NCBI RefSeq assembly: GCF_004339745.1
Contig: NZ_SMGP01000006.1
Span: 248,001-312,000, forward strand
Length of the DNA stretch: 64,000 nucleotides
DNA from: Paraburkholderia sp. BL9I2N2
GTDB lineage: Bacteria > Pseudomonadota > Gammaproteobacteria > Burkholderiales > Burkholderiaceae
Direction of reading: 5' to 3'
In this document: piece by piece, positions 36,074-45,298 of the stretch
Numbering within the stretch: the stretch's first letter is position 1
Layout of the letters: each line of letters opens with the position of its first letter
Translations under genes and position numbers: made by a program
The notes under the pieces: model-generated
What the model was told of the DNA's origin: nothing
What the model saw: only the letters and a program-made list of their open reading frames with translations
The model's database searches: none

Positions 36074-36827
36074 ATCGCTCGTTGTGCCTCTGGCGCTGGG
36101 TGTAATGCTACTGTCCGCTCAAGCGTCACAAGCGGATATGCAGTTCGCTTCCCCACCGGTTGCAGCCTCCTTTGTCTCGCTGGCCCAGGCGTGTGCCCCT
36201 GACGTTCATCACGCGCTGTTGGGGCGCGTGGCGACGGTCGAGAGTAGCGGCAATCCGTTCGCGATCGGCGTCGTCGGCGGCCATCTTGCGCGACAGCCAA
36301 AAAACCTTCCGGAAGCGCTGGCCACCGTCAAGGCGCTCGACGCCGGCGGCTGGAACTACAGCATGGGACTGGTGCAGGTCAACGTACACAATCTGGCGCG
36401 TTACGGACAGACCACAGAGAGCATTTTCGAACCCTGCACGAACCTCAAGACCGGTGCCGCGATTCTTAAAGCGTGCTACGCCCGCGCAAAACCGCAATTT
36501 GCGCAGGCTGATGACGCGGTACGTGCGGCGCTTTCCTGCTATTACAGCGGCGATCTGACGCGGGGTGCCGCATACGCGCAAAAGGTCGCGGCTGCCGTCC
36601 CGGCATCCGGTGTGCAGGGGGCGCAGCCGATCGAGGTTGTTCCAGACGTTCGCCCTGCAGGTGGACCAGCACGTCGCGCGGCGGCACGGCCGGAGCGCGC
36701 CGCAAAGTCTGCGGCCAAAGACGACTGGTTCACGACCTATGGTGACGACGAGGACGGTCAGGTCAATGGCCAGGGCAGCGATTCGCGCAAGGCAGTAAAG
36801 GCGTCTGGAGCCGTCGATGACCAGTAA
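36060..36827 (+). CDS. virB1: VirB1-type lytic transglycosylase
   Basis: The 255-residue protein has a signal peptide (MSPIKSLVVPLALGVMLLSAQASQA) and a soluble-lytic-transglycosylase domain with the catalytic Glu in ATVESSGNPFAIGV (E61), followed by GWNYSMGLVQVNVHNLARY. It opens the peptidoglycan for the secretion channel. The C-terminal tail after about residue 185 is basic and low in complexity. The start overlaps the preceding gene by 14 bases, and its end overlaps the next by 11. Confidence 0.85.
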   Translation: MSPIKSLVVPLALGVMLLSAQASQADMQFASPPVAASFVSLAQACAPDVHHALLGRVATVESSGNPFAIGVVGGHLARQPKNLPEALATVKALDAGGWNYSMGLVQVNVHNLARYGQTTESIFEPCTNLKTGAAILKACYARAKPQFAQADDAVRAALSCYYSGDLTRGAAYAQKVAAAVPASGVQGAQPIEVVPDVRPAGGPARRAAARPERAAKSAAKDDWFTTYGDDEDGQVNGQGSDSRKAVKASGAVDDQ

Positions 36828-37164
36828 CCAATTTCGCATGCTTGCTGCCGCCCTGGTGCTGGACGTCTATGCCGTCACGGCGTGCGTTGCGGCGTCGCAA
36901 TGGTGGCATCACCAGTCTGGGGCCGGAGTGCAATTCGCGGCGCTCATGGTGCCTATGTCCTTTTATCTGGTGGCCCGGCTGGTGCGGGATAGCGGAGGCT
37001 GGATCCTGCTGCCGCCCGTGCTTGCCTTGATGTGGCTGGGTGCAGTGGCTGCGTCGCCGTTCTGTCTGTTGGGTCTGGCCGTGCGCAATACGTGGGGCGC
37101 CTGGCGAACCACGAGGGGCGAGCGCAGGACGCTTACTTTGGAAGGGGGTGGGGTATGGCAATGA
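36817..37164 (+). CDS. small inner-membrane protein
   Basis: The 115-residue protein has about three hydrophobic helices (residues 8-27, 34-54 and 60-84) and a basic C-terminal tail (RNTWGAWRTTRGERRTL). No family is recognised; its position between virB1 and the trbM-like gene suggests a role in the transfer apparatus. It overlaps both neighbours, so it belongs to the same operon. Confidence 0.6.
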   Translation: MTSNQFRMLAAALVLDVYAVTACVAASQWWHHQSGAGVQFAALMVPMSFYLVARLVRDSGGWILLPPVLALMWLGAVAASPFCLLGLAVRNTWGAWRTTRGERRTLTLEGGGVWQ

Positions 37165-37817
37165 GAAACGGAATCAGGCTGATGCTGGTCATGTCGGTGC
37201 TCGCTGCTGGTGGTCACGCCGGCATGGCCCGTGCCGATGACGACTACGGATGCCGCATTGTAATCTGCCTGGGCAACCCGTCATCGAATGGCGGCCCGTG
37301 GGCACCGGTCACCTGCGGGCCGGCAATGGATCATCTGATGGACGATCTTCGCCACGGGCGCGGCTGGCCGCAATGTAAAGACTCGGACATGACCGTCCGT
37401 CAGAACAACACGCCGTACGATCCATGCCCTGCTGGCACGACGGCCGCGGCGGCCGGTGCGTGGGTGGCCGAAGGGCAACGTAAGGCCGGGGCCCGTCCAT
37501 ATAGTGGCATGAGTGGTTTCGCACTGGCCGGAACGCCGAGGCCTTCCGTGGCGGATATGAGCACCGATTACTCGTATTACGGGCCGCAGGCCTGTGTAGG
37601 CAGCCAGGTCGGTGCGTACCAGGTGTACGGCGATCCCTCGGGTGATGTGTCCGTCGTGAGCTGGCGAGATGGACGAAGCGGGCGTGACGGTGGCGGATAC
37701 GACGGCGGTCCAGTCACCGTCACGGTGTATGACCACATCGTCTGGCAACAGCCACAGTCGCCGAATGCGGTCGACGTGTACGAGGCCGGCCAGTTCCAGA
37801 CACGCATTCACTACTAA
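37155..37817 (+). CDS. TrbM/KikA/MpfK-like exported protein
   Basis: The 220-residue protein has a signal peptide cleaved after GMARA and then CRIVICLGNP, the start of the TrbM/KikA domain, with a Cys-rich stretch up to PYDPCPAG. TrbM-type proteins are periplasmic accessory factors of conjugation. The C-terminal half (YDGGPVTVTVYDHIVWQQ) is extra. The start at 37155 overlaps the preceding stop by 10 bases. It follows the same operon. Confidence 0.7.
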   Translation: MAMRNGIRLMLVMSVLAAGGHAGMARADDDYGCRIVICLGNPSSNGGPWAPVTCGPAMDHLMDDLRHGRGWPQCKDSDMTVRQNNTPYDPCPAGTTAAAAGAWVAEGQRKAGARPYSGMSGFALAGTPRPSVADMSTDYSYYGPQACVGSQVGAYQVYGDPSGDVSVVSWRDGRSGRDGGGYDGGPVTVTVYDHIVWQQPQSPNAVDVYEAGQFQTRIHY

Positions 37818-37830
37818 TAGGGTGCTGGGG

Positions 37831-38043
37831 ATGACTTACGCGGCAGCGCATGGTTGGACACGGGTGGGTCCGTATGAACTGGTTCATCCGACTGGCTGGC
37901 GGATTGCCAGTTGCATTGTTCAGGGTAAGCCTGGACACATCCTATGGCACGGTGGCGAGACGCAGGGCAATTTTCGTAGTGTTGACGTCGCCGTGGCGAA
38001 GCACGTCGACTTATTGGGTCAGGGCCGGCGAGGGCGAGGATGA
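37831..38043 (+). CDS. small hypothetical protein of the transfer operon
   Basis: The 70-residue protein (MTYAAAHGWTRVGPYELVHPTGWRIA) has no signal peptide or membrane segment. Its stop overlaps the start of the nuclease gene (ATGA), so translation is likely coupled. The ribosome site is CTGGGG. No family is recognised. Confidence 0.55.
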   Translation: MTYAAAHGWTRVGPYELVHPTGWRIASCIVQGKPGHILWHGGETQGNFRSVDVAVAKHVDLLGQGRRGRG

Positions 38044-38639
38044 GCAGACTCTACCGTTCTCTCAGATCTGCAGCCGTCACGTCGGCCCTGGCGGTTCTTG
38101 CCTTTCCCCTTCTGACCTGCTCGAGCAGTGCCCGGGCCGCATGCGTAGCCCCTGACGGTCCTGCGATCGACACGGGCTTTTCGCCGGAGGGTTCCGCCGG
38201 GCGGCTGGTGCTCGACGCCATCTGTTCGGCACGCCACTCGATCCGCATCGCGGCCTATAGCTTCACGTCGTCAGCGATAGTTCGCGCGTTGATCGCCGCG
38301 CACGGGCGAGGCGTCGATGTGGCTGTGGTCGCGGATGAGAAAAGCAATCTTGTCGAGGATCGCAGCGGCAAAGGACGCATGGCGCTCAACCTACTGTCCG
38401 GTGCAGGTGTTCCTGTGCGCACGATCGATATCTATCCCATTCATCACGACAAATTCATGGTGATCGACGGTGAATCGGTTGAGACGGGCAGTTTCAATTT
38501 CACGACGTCGGCCGCCCGGTACAACAGTGAAAACGCTGTGGTGATGTGGCACGTGCCGGTGGTCGCGCAGGCGTATCAGCAGCACTGGCTAAGCCGGTTC
38601 AACCAAGGGCGCCCCTGGTCCGGGCAGGGGTCGAACTGA
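38040..38639 (+). CDS. secreted PLD-family endonuclease (Nuc-like)
   Basis: The 199-residue protein has a signal peptide (ALAVLAFPLLTCSSSARA) and one phospholipase D HKD motif (H136-x-K138-x4-D143), with the downstream GSFNFT. One HKD per chain is typical of the dimeric Nuc nucleases carried by conjugative plasmids such as pKM101. It would be a periplasmic, nonspecific nuclease. The ATG overlaps the preceding stop. Its exact benefit to the plasmid is not known. Confidence 0.85.
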   Translation: MSRLYRSLRSAAVTSALAVLAFPLLTCSSSARAACVAPDGPAIDTGFSPEGSAGRLVLDAICSARHSIRIAAYSFTSSAIVRALIAAHGRGVDVAVVADEKSNLVEDRSGKGRMALNLLSGAGVPVRTIDIYPIHHDKFMVIDGESVETGSFNFTTSAARYNSENAVVMWHVPVVAQAYQQHWLSRFNQGRPWSGQGSN

Positions 38640-38650
38640 CGGAGGTTTTT

Positions 38651-40132
38651 ATGTTTGAAGACACCGTATTGCGGTTTAGCGACAGGGAGCGTCAGCGGCA
38701 GCTTGCGGAGCAGGAACATGCGCTCGCGCAGCGTCGCGCGAGCCTTGAGGCGCGTCAGAAGAATCTTGCATACCGGCAGGACTGGCTTAAAAGGGAGCCG
38801 CGCGCAGTCGCGCTGGCGGTCGAGCGCGAGGACCAGCAGCGCCGTGAAGACAGGCAGCTCGCGACCGATGCCAAAGCGCTCAAGACACGTTTTGGTCTGA
38901 AAGACAGTGAGCTGATTGACACCGCCGCGATGCGCGGCGCGCTCGAACAGGCGTTAGCCGAAAAAGAAGTCGAGCAGGCACAGCGGGCCGAGCAGATTAC
39001 CGATCGGGCGTTGCTTCTGTCGGGTCTGAACAAGCTGGCGTTGATCGATGCGAAGAAGACCGCCGAGCTCCTGCATGCGAACAAGGATCTGAATGTGGCG
39101 CGCGAATGGAGCCGGCAGGAAGTTGCCGACATGTTCGCGAAAGCGCAGGCGCGCGTCGACGACAAGGGCGCCACTTACACCTACCCCAAGACGCTCCATG
39201 GCTGGGCGAAATCGCTGGAAGCCCGCAGTCGGGAACTGGAGCTTGCCGAGATCAAGCTCGATGCACAGGAGCAGGCATTACGGGCGCAGGTGCGCCGTGC
39301 GATCGAGGGGCCGGAGAAGACCGCGGCGCAGCCCGTCGCGGAGCAGGCCGCGCAGAAGGCCGCAGACCGTACGGTAGAGGTGGCGGCGGGCGTGGGTGAC
39401 GCAGCGGCCGGTGCCGCGAAAGAGAGCCTCAGTATTGATACGTCTCTGGAGACATTGAAAGATCCGGCCAAATTTGCAGCGACTGTCGATACGGTTGCGA
39501 AGACGACGGGGGTTAGTGCTGAACAGGCCAAAGCCACGCTCGAAATGCTGCGTGAAACGAAAGAAGCCCACGCGGGCAGGGCGCCAGAAGTGGCGACGTC
39601 TGACAAGGCCGCGATCGATGCCGCGCGCAATGCGTTCTTCACGCGCGGCAGTGGGAAGAGCACGGCGCCGGTCGAGAAGGTAGCAAAGAGGGCCGCCGAA
39701 AAACCGGTGGCGCAAAAGTCGAACGTCATCGAAATGGGCGCTGGCAAGCGAACGCCGTCCGTTGCGCCAGTGGAGAACAGTGGCCAGCCACCGGAGGCAA
39801 GGAACTCCGTCGACGGGGTTGCGGGTTTCAGGAAATCCGGTCGAAACAAGACGAAGGATGCCGCTGACCGCGGCTCTCCAGCTGCCGGCAAGTCGGCTGA
39901 CGCGGGCAAGGTGCAACAGGCGGAAGGGGCCATCGTCGCGCGTGCCGACGCAGGACCACGTAAGAAGTTTTCCGAGTTGAATGCGCATGAAAAGCTCGAG
40001 CGTCGAGCTGAGTTCTTCGGAAACCTGCGCGAGTCGGCGGGCTTTACGCGCGACGGCAAGCAGGCAGTCTCTGAGCGGGCGAAGGAGGCCGTCCGGCCGG
40101 GAAAGCAACGTGAAGGACACGGGATAGGCTGA
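38651..40132 (+). CDS. coiled-coil protein of the transfer operon
   Basis: The 493-residue protein is almost all charged helix: repeated E/Q/R/A segments (RERQRQLAEQEHALAQRRASLEARQ) at residues 8-110 and a second coiled coil near 190-220, then a low-complexity Ala/Lys region. There is no membrane helix, Walker site or relaxase His triad. It has an excellent GGAGG site. It is probably a structural or DNA-associated factor for transfer. I do not recognise a family. Confidence 0.65.
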   Translation: MFEDTVLRFSDRERQRQLAEQEHALAQRRASLEARQKNLAYRQDWLKREPRAVALAVEREDQQRREDRQLATDAKALKTRFGLKDSELIDTAAMRGALEQALAEKEVEQAQRAEQITDRALLLSGLNKLALIDAKKTAELLHANKDLNVAREWSRQEVADMFAKAQARVDDKGATYTYPKTLHGWAKSLEARSRELELAEIKLDAQEQALRAQVRRAIEGPEKTAAQPVAEQAAQKAADRTVEVAAGVGDAAAGAAKESLSIDTSLETLKDPAKFAATVDTVAKTTGVSAEQAKATLEMLRETKEAHAGRAPEVATSDKAAIDAARNAFFTRGSGKSTAPVEKVAKRAAEKPVAQKSNVIEMGAGKRTPSVAPVENSGQPPEARNSVDGVAGFRKSGRNKTKDAADRGSPAAGKSADAGKVQQAEGAIVARADAGPRKKFSELNAHEKLERRAEFFGNLRESAGFTRDGKQAVSERAKEAVRPGKQREGHGIG

Positions 40133-40134
40133 TC

Positions 40135-41805
40135 ATGCAAAAGCACGAGGTCGTGATGATGCAGTGGACCGGCGCAGTGCTCGCGCTTGTCCTTGGCCTT
40201 TGCGTGTCCTTCACCCTGGCAGGTCATTCGCCGTTTCCGTTCCCGGCCGGAATCATCAATGGCTTCATGGCGGCCGTGCGTGATCCCCTGCTTTTCTGGG
40301 GTGCTGCGCCGGGTGTTGCGCTTGCAGCGGGTGCCGCATGGGCGTGTCATGAATACCTGTTCAACGGCTTTGAAGGCTACCGGTACGCCAGATTCATCCG
40401 TGGCACGAAGATGGAAAACCGGCATCAGCTGAGCAACCGGATCACGCGACATAACAACCAGTACCGCAAACAGGCCGTGAAGCATGGCGATGCACTGCGC
40501 GCGCCAGTCGCGGTGTGTGGTGTCGAGATGCCGACCGATCTGGAAACGCAGAACCTGATCATCGTGGGCGCGCCCGGCACCGGGAAGAGTCAGGCAATCA
40601 ATGGCCTGGTCGCGTCGGCACTGCGCCGTGATGACCGCATGGTGGTGGTCGATCCGAACGGTTCGCTCATGTCGCGTTTCTATCTGCCTGGCGATGTGGT
40701 GATCAACCCGTACGACGCTCGATGCGTCGGCTGGTCGCTGTTCAACGAGGTCGATCACGGCTTCGACTTCGAACGCCTCGCGCATTCGGCGATTCCGCCT
40801 CAGAACGGGGATCAGGCCGAAGAGTGGGCGGGGTATGCGCGTGCAGTGCTCGCTGACACGATGAACAAGCTTGACCAGGACGACATGCGCGACATGGTGA
40901 CGCTGACGGATCTGCTTGTGCGTGAGCAGCGCCCTGTGTTGCAGAAGTATCTCGAAGACACGGATTCGGTGGGGTTCTTCGCTAAGGATGCAGACCGGGC
41001 GACGGCCAGCATCATCTTTACGCTGAACAGGTACATCCGGCCACTGCGGCGCATTCCCGATGGCGATTTCTCAATCCGGCGCTGGATGAGCAATGAAAAC
41101 GGCGGGAACATCTGGCTTACGTGGCGTGAGGACCAGCGCACGGCGCTGGGTCCGACGATCCCGGTTTGGCTCGATCTGATCTACGCGATGATCCTCAGCG
41201 AAGCGCCGACTTTTGACCGGCGACTGTGGGTATACAAGGACGAACTCGCCTCGCTCGGCCGTCTCTACAGTTTCGAGGCTGCGGTCTCAAAGGGGCGCAA
41301 ACATGGCCTGTGTGTGGTTGGCGGTGTTCAGGATCTCGTCCAGATGGACATGCAGCTGGGCGAACTGCCCGCGAAGGCCGTGCTGTCGTGCTTCCGCAGC
41401 CTGCTTGCGATGGGCGGCGCCAATGCCCTGACGACCAGACGCATGTCCGAGATGATTGGTACGCACGAAGTGGAGCGCCATCCGATCGGCGTGCAGGGAC
41501 AGTGGCGTATCAATACACGCGAGCGCCGCCGAGAGTCGGAGCATGTCGTCACGTCGTCGCAGATATCGAACCTGCCCGACCTGAACGGCTACCTGAAATA
41601 CGGCAAGGATTGGCCTCTTGCAAAGATCCGGTTCGGCGTGCGCGACTATCCGGTGCGTGTGCCTGCTTACATCGAGGCACTCCGGCGCGACGTTCTTCCG
41701 TCAACCGCTGTTCCCGAAGCTGTTAATCCAGCGCCTGCTTCGCAGGGCGAACCCGGGGCAAATGCAATCATCATCGGCGCGACCCTTCCTTCAACGCAGT
41801 CGTAG
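40135..41805 (+). CDS. TraD/TrwB-type coupling protein (VirD4 class)
   Basis: The 556-residue protein has two N-terminal membrane helices (about residues 10-30 and 52-72), Walker A GAPGTGKS (145-152), a Walker B-like LWVYKDELASLG, and RGTKMENRHQLSNRI before the ATPase, which is the TraD/TrwB pattern. Coupling proteins bring the relaxase-DNA complex to the secretion channel. No relaxase gene lies in the window. It begins three bases after the preceding stop. Confidence 0.85.
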   Translation: MQKHEVVMMQWTGAVLALVLGLCVSFTLAGHSPFPFPAGIINGFMAAVRDPLLFWGAAPGVALAAGAAWACHEYLFNGFEGYRYARFIRGTKMENRHQLSNRITRHNNQYRKQAVKHGDALRAPVAVCGVEMPTDLETQNLIIVGAPGTGKSQAINGLVASALRRDDRMVVVDPNGSLMSRFYLPGDVVINPYDARCVGWSLFNEVDHGFDFERLAHSAIPPQNGDQAEEWAGYARAVLADTMNKLDQDDMRDMVTLTDLLVREQRPVLQKYLEDTDSVGFFAKDADRATASIIFTLNRYIRPLRRIPDGDFSIRRWMSNENGGNIWLTWREDQRTALGPTIPVWLDLIYAMILSEAPTFDRRLWVYKDELASLGRLYSFEAAVSKGRKHGLCVVGGVQDLVQMDMQLGELPAKAVLSCFRSLLAMGGANALTTRRMSEMIGTHEVERHPIGVQGQWRINTRERRRESEHVVTSSQISNLPDLNGYLKYGKDWPLAKIRFGVRDYPVRVPAYIEALRRDVLPSTAVPEAVNPAPASQGEPGANAIIIGATLPSTQS

Positions 41806-41827
41806 AGACATCGATAGAGGTAACGCC

Positions 41828-43120
41828 ATGAGCGAGTTTCGATTCGATGACGTGATTGTTGCGGCTATTGCCGATGACCTGCAGACGTATCTTGCCGATG
41901 CCCACGGCGAGAAGGTTCGGCCGCTGTGCATGTGTACGCCGGTCGGCGTCCCGATGTATGTCGCAAAAGTCGGCGAACACTATGTGATCAAGCGCATGCC
42001 GAATACGGGGGGTGCACATGCGCCGGACTGTGCGTCCTACGAGCCGCCGGCGGAACTCTCCGGACTGGGCGAGGTGAAAGGTGAGGCTATTCGGGAGAAC
42101 ATCGAGGATGGTATTACCACGCTCAGGCTCGATTTCAGCCTGTCGAAGTCCGGTGGTAAAGCGGCGCCGGCACCTTCAGGCGTAGCGGCCGACACGGTTC
42201 GCACAGACGGCGCAAAGCTGACGTTGCGCGGCACCTTGCACTACCTCTGGGAAGAAGCTGGGCTGAATCGCTGGTATCCGGCGATGGAGGGCAAGCGCAG
42301 ATGGTACGTCGTGCGCAAATTCCTGCTGCAGGCTGCGGCCGGCAAGGTGTCCAGGGGGGAGCCGCTGGGGCGGTCACTGTATGTGCCAGAGTCGTTCTCG
42401 CTGGAGCATGCGGCTGGCATTACACAGCGCCGCATCGCTCACATGGCAGAGCTGGCCATCAACAGGAAAGGCCGCAAACTGATGATCGCGATTGGAGAAG
42501 TGAAGGAGATTGCGGAGTCGCGCTATGGCTTCAGGATCGTCGCGAAACACCTTCCCGACTTTCCGTTCATGCTGAGTGAGGATCTGCATCGGCGACTGCA
42601 GAAGCGTTTTGCCAATGAACTGGCACTGTGGGACAGCATTGAAGACGCGCACCTCGTGTTCATTGCAACGTTCGGGCTGAGCCCGACCGGGATCGCAACG
42701 ATCGAGACGCTGGCCCTCATGGTCGTGTCGTCCAACTGGATTCCATTCGAGCACGCTTACGACAAGCTGATGCTCGATGCGCTCACGGCGCACAAGCGCC
42801 GCTTCGTAAAGGGCCTTCGTTACAACCTGGCGGAAAACAAGCCGCTCGCCTGCGCGGTGCTGGCTGATGTGTTACCGAAGCCCGTTGCGCTGTATGTGCA
42901 GCCGCCCGGCGTGGAACAGGAAGACGAGGATGCCTTGTCGAGCTTGCTCGACAACAGCGATATGCCGTCATGGATCTGGCGTGCGGGCGAAGAGATGCCA
43001 GAGTTGCCGCCGCCATCGTTGGCTCGGGCTACGAAACCATGGATCCGTACGGCAGACGCGTTGAACGAGGTCTATGCGTCCGCGGCCGCATCGTCACCGA
43101 AACAGGAGACTACACGGTGA
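41828..43120 (+). CDS. DUF1173-family plasmid protein
   Basis: The 430-residue protein opens with a Cys/His-containing region (LCMCTPVGVPMYVAKVG, then HYVIKRMPNTGGAHAPDCASYEPP) that matches the DUF1173 start, and has a long alpha/beta body. DUF1173 proteins recur beside coupling-protein genes on conjugative plasmids but have no known role. The ATG has AGAGG six bases upstream. It ends the operon; 390 bases of control region follow. Confidence 0.75.
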   Translation: MSEFRFDDVIVAAIADDLQTYLADAHGEKVRPLCMCTPVGVPMYVAKVGEHYVIKRMPNTGGAHAPDCASYEPPAELSGLGEVKGEAIRENIEDGITTLRLDFSLSKSGGKAAPAPSGVAADTVRTDGAKLTLRGTLHYLWEEAGLNRWYPAMEGKRRWYVVRKFLLQAAAGKVSRGEPLGRSLYVPESFSLEHAAGITQRRIAHMAELAINRKGRKLMIAIGEVKEIAESRYGFRIVAKHLPDFPFMLSEDLHRRLQKRFANELALWDSIEDAHLVFIATFGLSPTGIATIETLALMVVSSNWIPFEHAYDKLMLDALTAHKRRFVKGLRYNLAENKPLACAVLADVLPKPVALYVQPPGVEQEDEDALSSLLDNSDMPSWIWRAGEEMPELPPPSLARATKPWIRTADALNEVYASAAASSPKQETTR

Positions 43121-43204
43121 GAAGCGGCTTACTGACTCCGCATCGACTGGAAATTATTTCTATGTTCAGCAGGAGTGCATAGCGCACGACAAAACGGAAC
43201 TCAC

Positions 43205-43235
43205 AAAAGAAAAACCCTCGCCTGGCAGCGAGGGT
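43205..43235 (-). terminator. intrinsic terminator of the repA antisense RNA
   Basis: On the minus strand a stem of eight bases (ACCCTCGC with GCGAGGGT) and a six-base loop is followed by TTTT-C-TTTT. The plus-strand tail is not T-rich, so it mainly stops minus-strand transcripts. Confidence 0.82.
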
Positions 43236-43293
43236 CGTTCTTGACGACAGCCAGCACCGGAAAAAGTGCTAGATGCATCAACTTCAGTGACTG
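43205..43293 (-). ncRNA. CopA-like antisense RNA upstream of the repA-like gene
   Basis: A near-consensus minus-strand promoter and an intrinsic terminator bound about 90 bases without coding capacity, upstream of, and antisense to, the leader of the RepA-like gene. It contains a hairpin AGCAC/GTGCT and the terminator hairpin. In IncFII-type replicons the CopA antisense RNA has the same place and controls RepA synthesis. I infer the same job here. Confidence 0.68.
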
Positions 43294-43299
43294 AAGTCG

Positions 43300-43327
43300 A
43301 TTCTAGCAATTACTCATTCGGTGTCAA
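43300..43327 (-). promoter_or_regulatory. sigma-70-type promoter of the repA antisense RNA
   Basis: On the minus strand TTGACA (43327-43322) and TAGAAT (43305-43300) are separated by 16 bases. A perfect 17-base palindrome, with arms ACTTCAGT and ACTGAAGT (43281-43297), overlaps the expected start. Confidence 0.72.
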
Positions 43328-43512
43328 GCGTCGTCGGTGAGCGTTTGATCGCAAAAGATGAGTGACCCCATGAATCGACGACTACCCAAAGGGGCCAGAC
43401 GGTTCCTTTCCATTCCTGACGCAATGTCCGCGACACTACGCTCGATGAGGCGACGCAGGCGAAGGGCGTTTCGCTGTCCGGTTTTCTGATCCTACGCTGC
43501 ATCTGCCCCGGA

Positions 43513-44316
43513 ATGTCCGGTCACCTGCATGCTCGTCGTGTCGCGGCACTCCCGCCCGGGCTACCCACCCCTCCGAGGACAGGGGCGGGCGGGATTCCAC
43601 GTGTGCTGACCGAACTCATGCACCGCCTTGGACGCTATCTCGACGCGCCGGATGACTGGTTGCCGAGTCTGAACCGGGCAAACGGCTCGACACGCCAGCA
43701 ACGTACTGAACGAAGCGTTGCCTGCGTGCAACTGCTGCGCGCGAGTCTCAAATACCTCGATCTGGTGACCATGCGCGTAGGTGTCCCGTCAGTGGGACGC
43801 GGGATGCAGAACGTGACGCTGCGCTTTCTCGCCGGGCAAGCCGGGCTTGATATGCGTCGTGCGGAGCGCGCGACGCGTGACCTGCAGGCAGCGGGGTTGA
43901 CCTCGGCGCGATCACGCTGCGAGCGCGGGAAGGACGGTAGCTTTAAAGGGCTTGCCGCAATCAGATATCTACCGGAAGCACTGTTTGGCGCATTCGGCCT
44001 CGCCAAGTGGTTGCGGCACGAGCGCAGCAAGGCTGCGCTGCGCCAGCAACTGCGTACAGCCGCTGACGCCAAACAGTGCCGTCGCAACACGCGCGAAAAT
44101 GCGCGTGGCCAATTGTGGCTCGAAAGCCTGAAAAATCGCGTGTCAAAATGCCCCGACCCGGCGCGGTCGGCGCCGGATGACGGAGACGCCGGTCTTGCCG
44201 CCGAGTTCGAGCGCCAGGTTCAGATCCGGGCCGGCAAGATCAAGCAGAACGACCCTTCCCTCGACCGTGACGTTTGTTTCAGGCTTGCGCGCCAGCAGCT
44301 GGTGCCTCCCCGATAG
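43513..44316 (+). CDS. RepA-like plasmid replication initiator
   Basis: The 267-residue protein is basic and has a winged-helix-like centre (NVTLRFLAGQAGLDMRRAERATRDLQAAGLTSARSR, then GLAAIRYLPEALFGAFGLAKWL). This resembles IncFII-type RepA proteins in pattern. The C-terminal DRDVCFRLARQQ is helical. The identification is supported by the antisense RNA upstream and the origin-like repeats downstream. The true start is uncertain; a GTG at 43603 or ATG at 43618 are alternatives. If correct, the plasmid has a second replicon apart from parA-parB-rep. Confidence 0.62.
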   Translation: MSGHLHARRVAALPPGLPTPPRTGAGGIPRVLTELMHRLGRYLDAPDDWLPSLNRANGSTRQQRTERSVACVQLLRASLKYLDLVTMRVGVPSVGRGMQNVTLRFLAGQAGLDMRRAERATRDLQAAGLTSARSRCERGKDGSFKGLAAIRYLPEALFGAFGLAKWLRHERSKAALRQQLRTAADAKQCRRNTRENARGQLWLESLKNRVSKCPDPARSAPDDGDAGLAAEFERQVQIRAGKIKQNDPSLDRDVCFRLARQQLVPPR

Positions 44317-45298
44317 TTCTACCTTCACATGCTTTCTCCGACGACCCGCTTGCCGCGAGGAACGGGCACGTCCGGATGCGCCGTGCAGCGGGCGAATGGC
44401 CCGGTGAGCGCGTATCCAGCGCATCCACACTCAGAAACCTGCGGCATTGCGTCGCTTGCATGCGTCGTCGTGTGACCTTGTCCACATCAAAACCATGCAC
44501 AGTCGAATAAGTGTCGGGGCGATTGAGCATTAAGTGTCGGTTCTTAATCACCGTTTCTTTTCACTACTCTCCAACGGGCACTAGCGATCAGTCGCGTAAA
44601 GACTGGCCTGGTGAGTGATGCCTGGCGGTTGCGGTAGGCCCTCACGCGATCGACGCTGAGCTTGGGCGGCATTGGAGGCGCGTCGAGCAATTGCAAGAAA
44701 ACGACGAATTGGGGCTGCTGCCAACCTGCACTCCGCAAATCGTGGTTCGGATCCGATGGAGGGCCCACGGTAGAACGCGGCTCAGAATGCGGCGGCTGAT
44801 CTGTAATCGCCGCCTTCTTGACGACCCGCACACGATAAGCGGTGGCGTCGTACGAAAGGGCCCAACATACGACGGCGGGTCGCCGATGGGCGCTGCCGTT
44901 TGCCCCTACATAGGCGCGCAAGGCTCATCCCGGGTCCGTCATCGATCCGCTACTGCTTGATGACGGGATTGATCCTCCTATGACGGATTCAATGCCGCGT
45001 ACCAGCGTGCAGCTTGGAAAGGGAAATCGGAATCGTTGAGTTCCGCAAGTCGTTGGCCTGATCAACCACGCTGTGAATGTGGTGGATTCGTGTCCGATCC
45101 CCGAAAAGGCTCACCGTTGTCGATCGACAAATGGGACTAGACGCTCATTCACTAACGTTCCTGAGCGACATATCTCAACGTTCCGGCTTCAACACAAAGA
45201 CTCGGTCCGCTAGCCTGGTAGTTATTCGCCCGTCACATCGCAGTGGATGCGAAAATTTTCCGCTCTTATACCGGGAGGATATCAGTCAGGGAAACAGT
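44317..45298. other. candidate origin region, otherwise no gene
   Basis: About 980 bases follow the repA-like gene without a supported gene. They hold a DnaA-like box and direct repeats (44478-44540, described separately). Short frames on both strands lack ribosome sites. An origin just downstream of repA is usual in IncFII-type replicons. Confidence 0.5.
44478..44540. other. candidate oriV: DnaA-like box and direct repeats
   Basis: TTGTCCACA (44478-44486) matches eight of nine bases of the DnaA consensus. TAAGTGTCGG is repeated at 44508-44517 and 44531-44540. They lie 160-220 bases after the repA-like stop, a position typical of the origin in RepA replicons. The evidence is positional and motif-level only. 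Confidence 0.45.

Noticed and set aside
39181..40785. Very long minus-strand frames opposite the coiled-coil and coupling-protein genes
   Set aside because: They are mirror frames of GC-rich coding DNA with Ala/Ser-rich, domain-free products.
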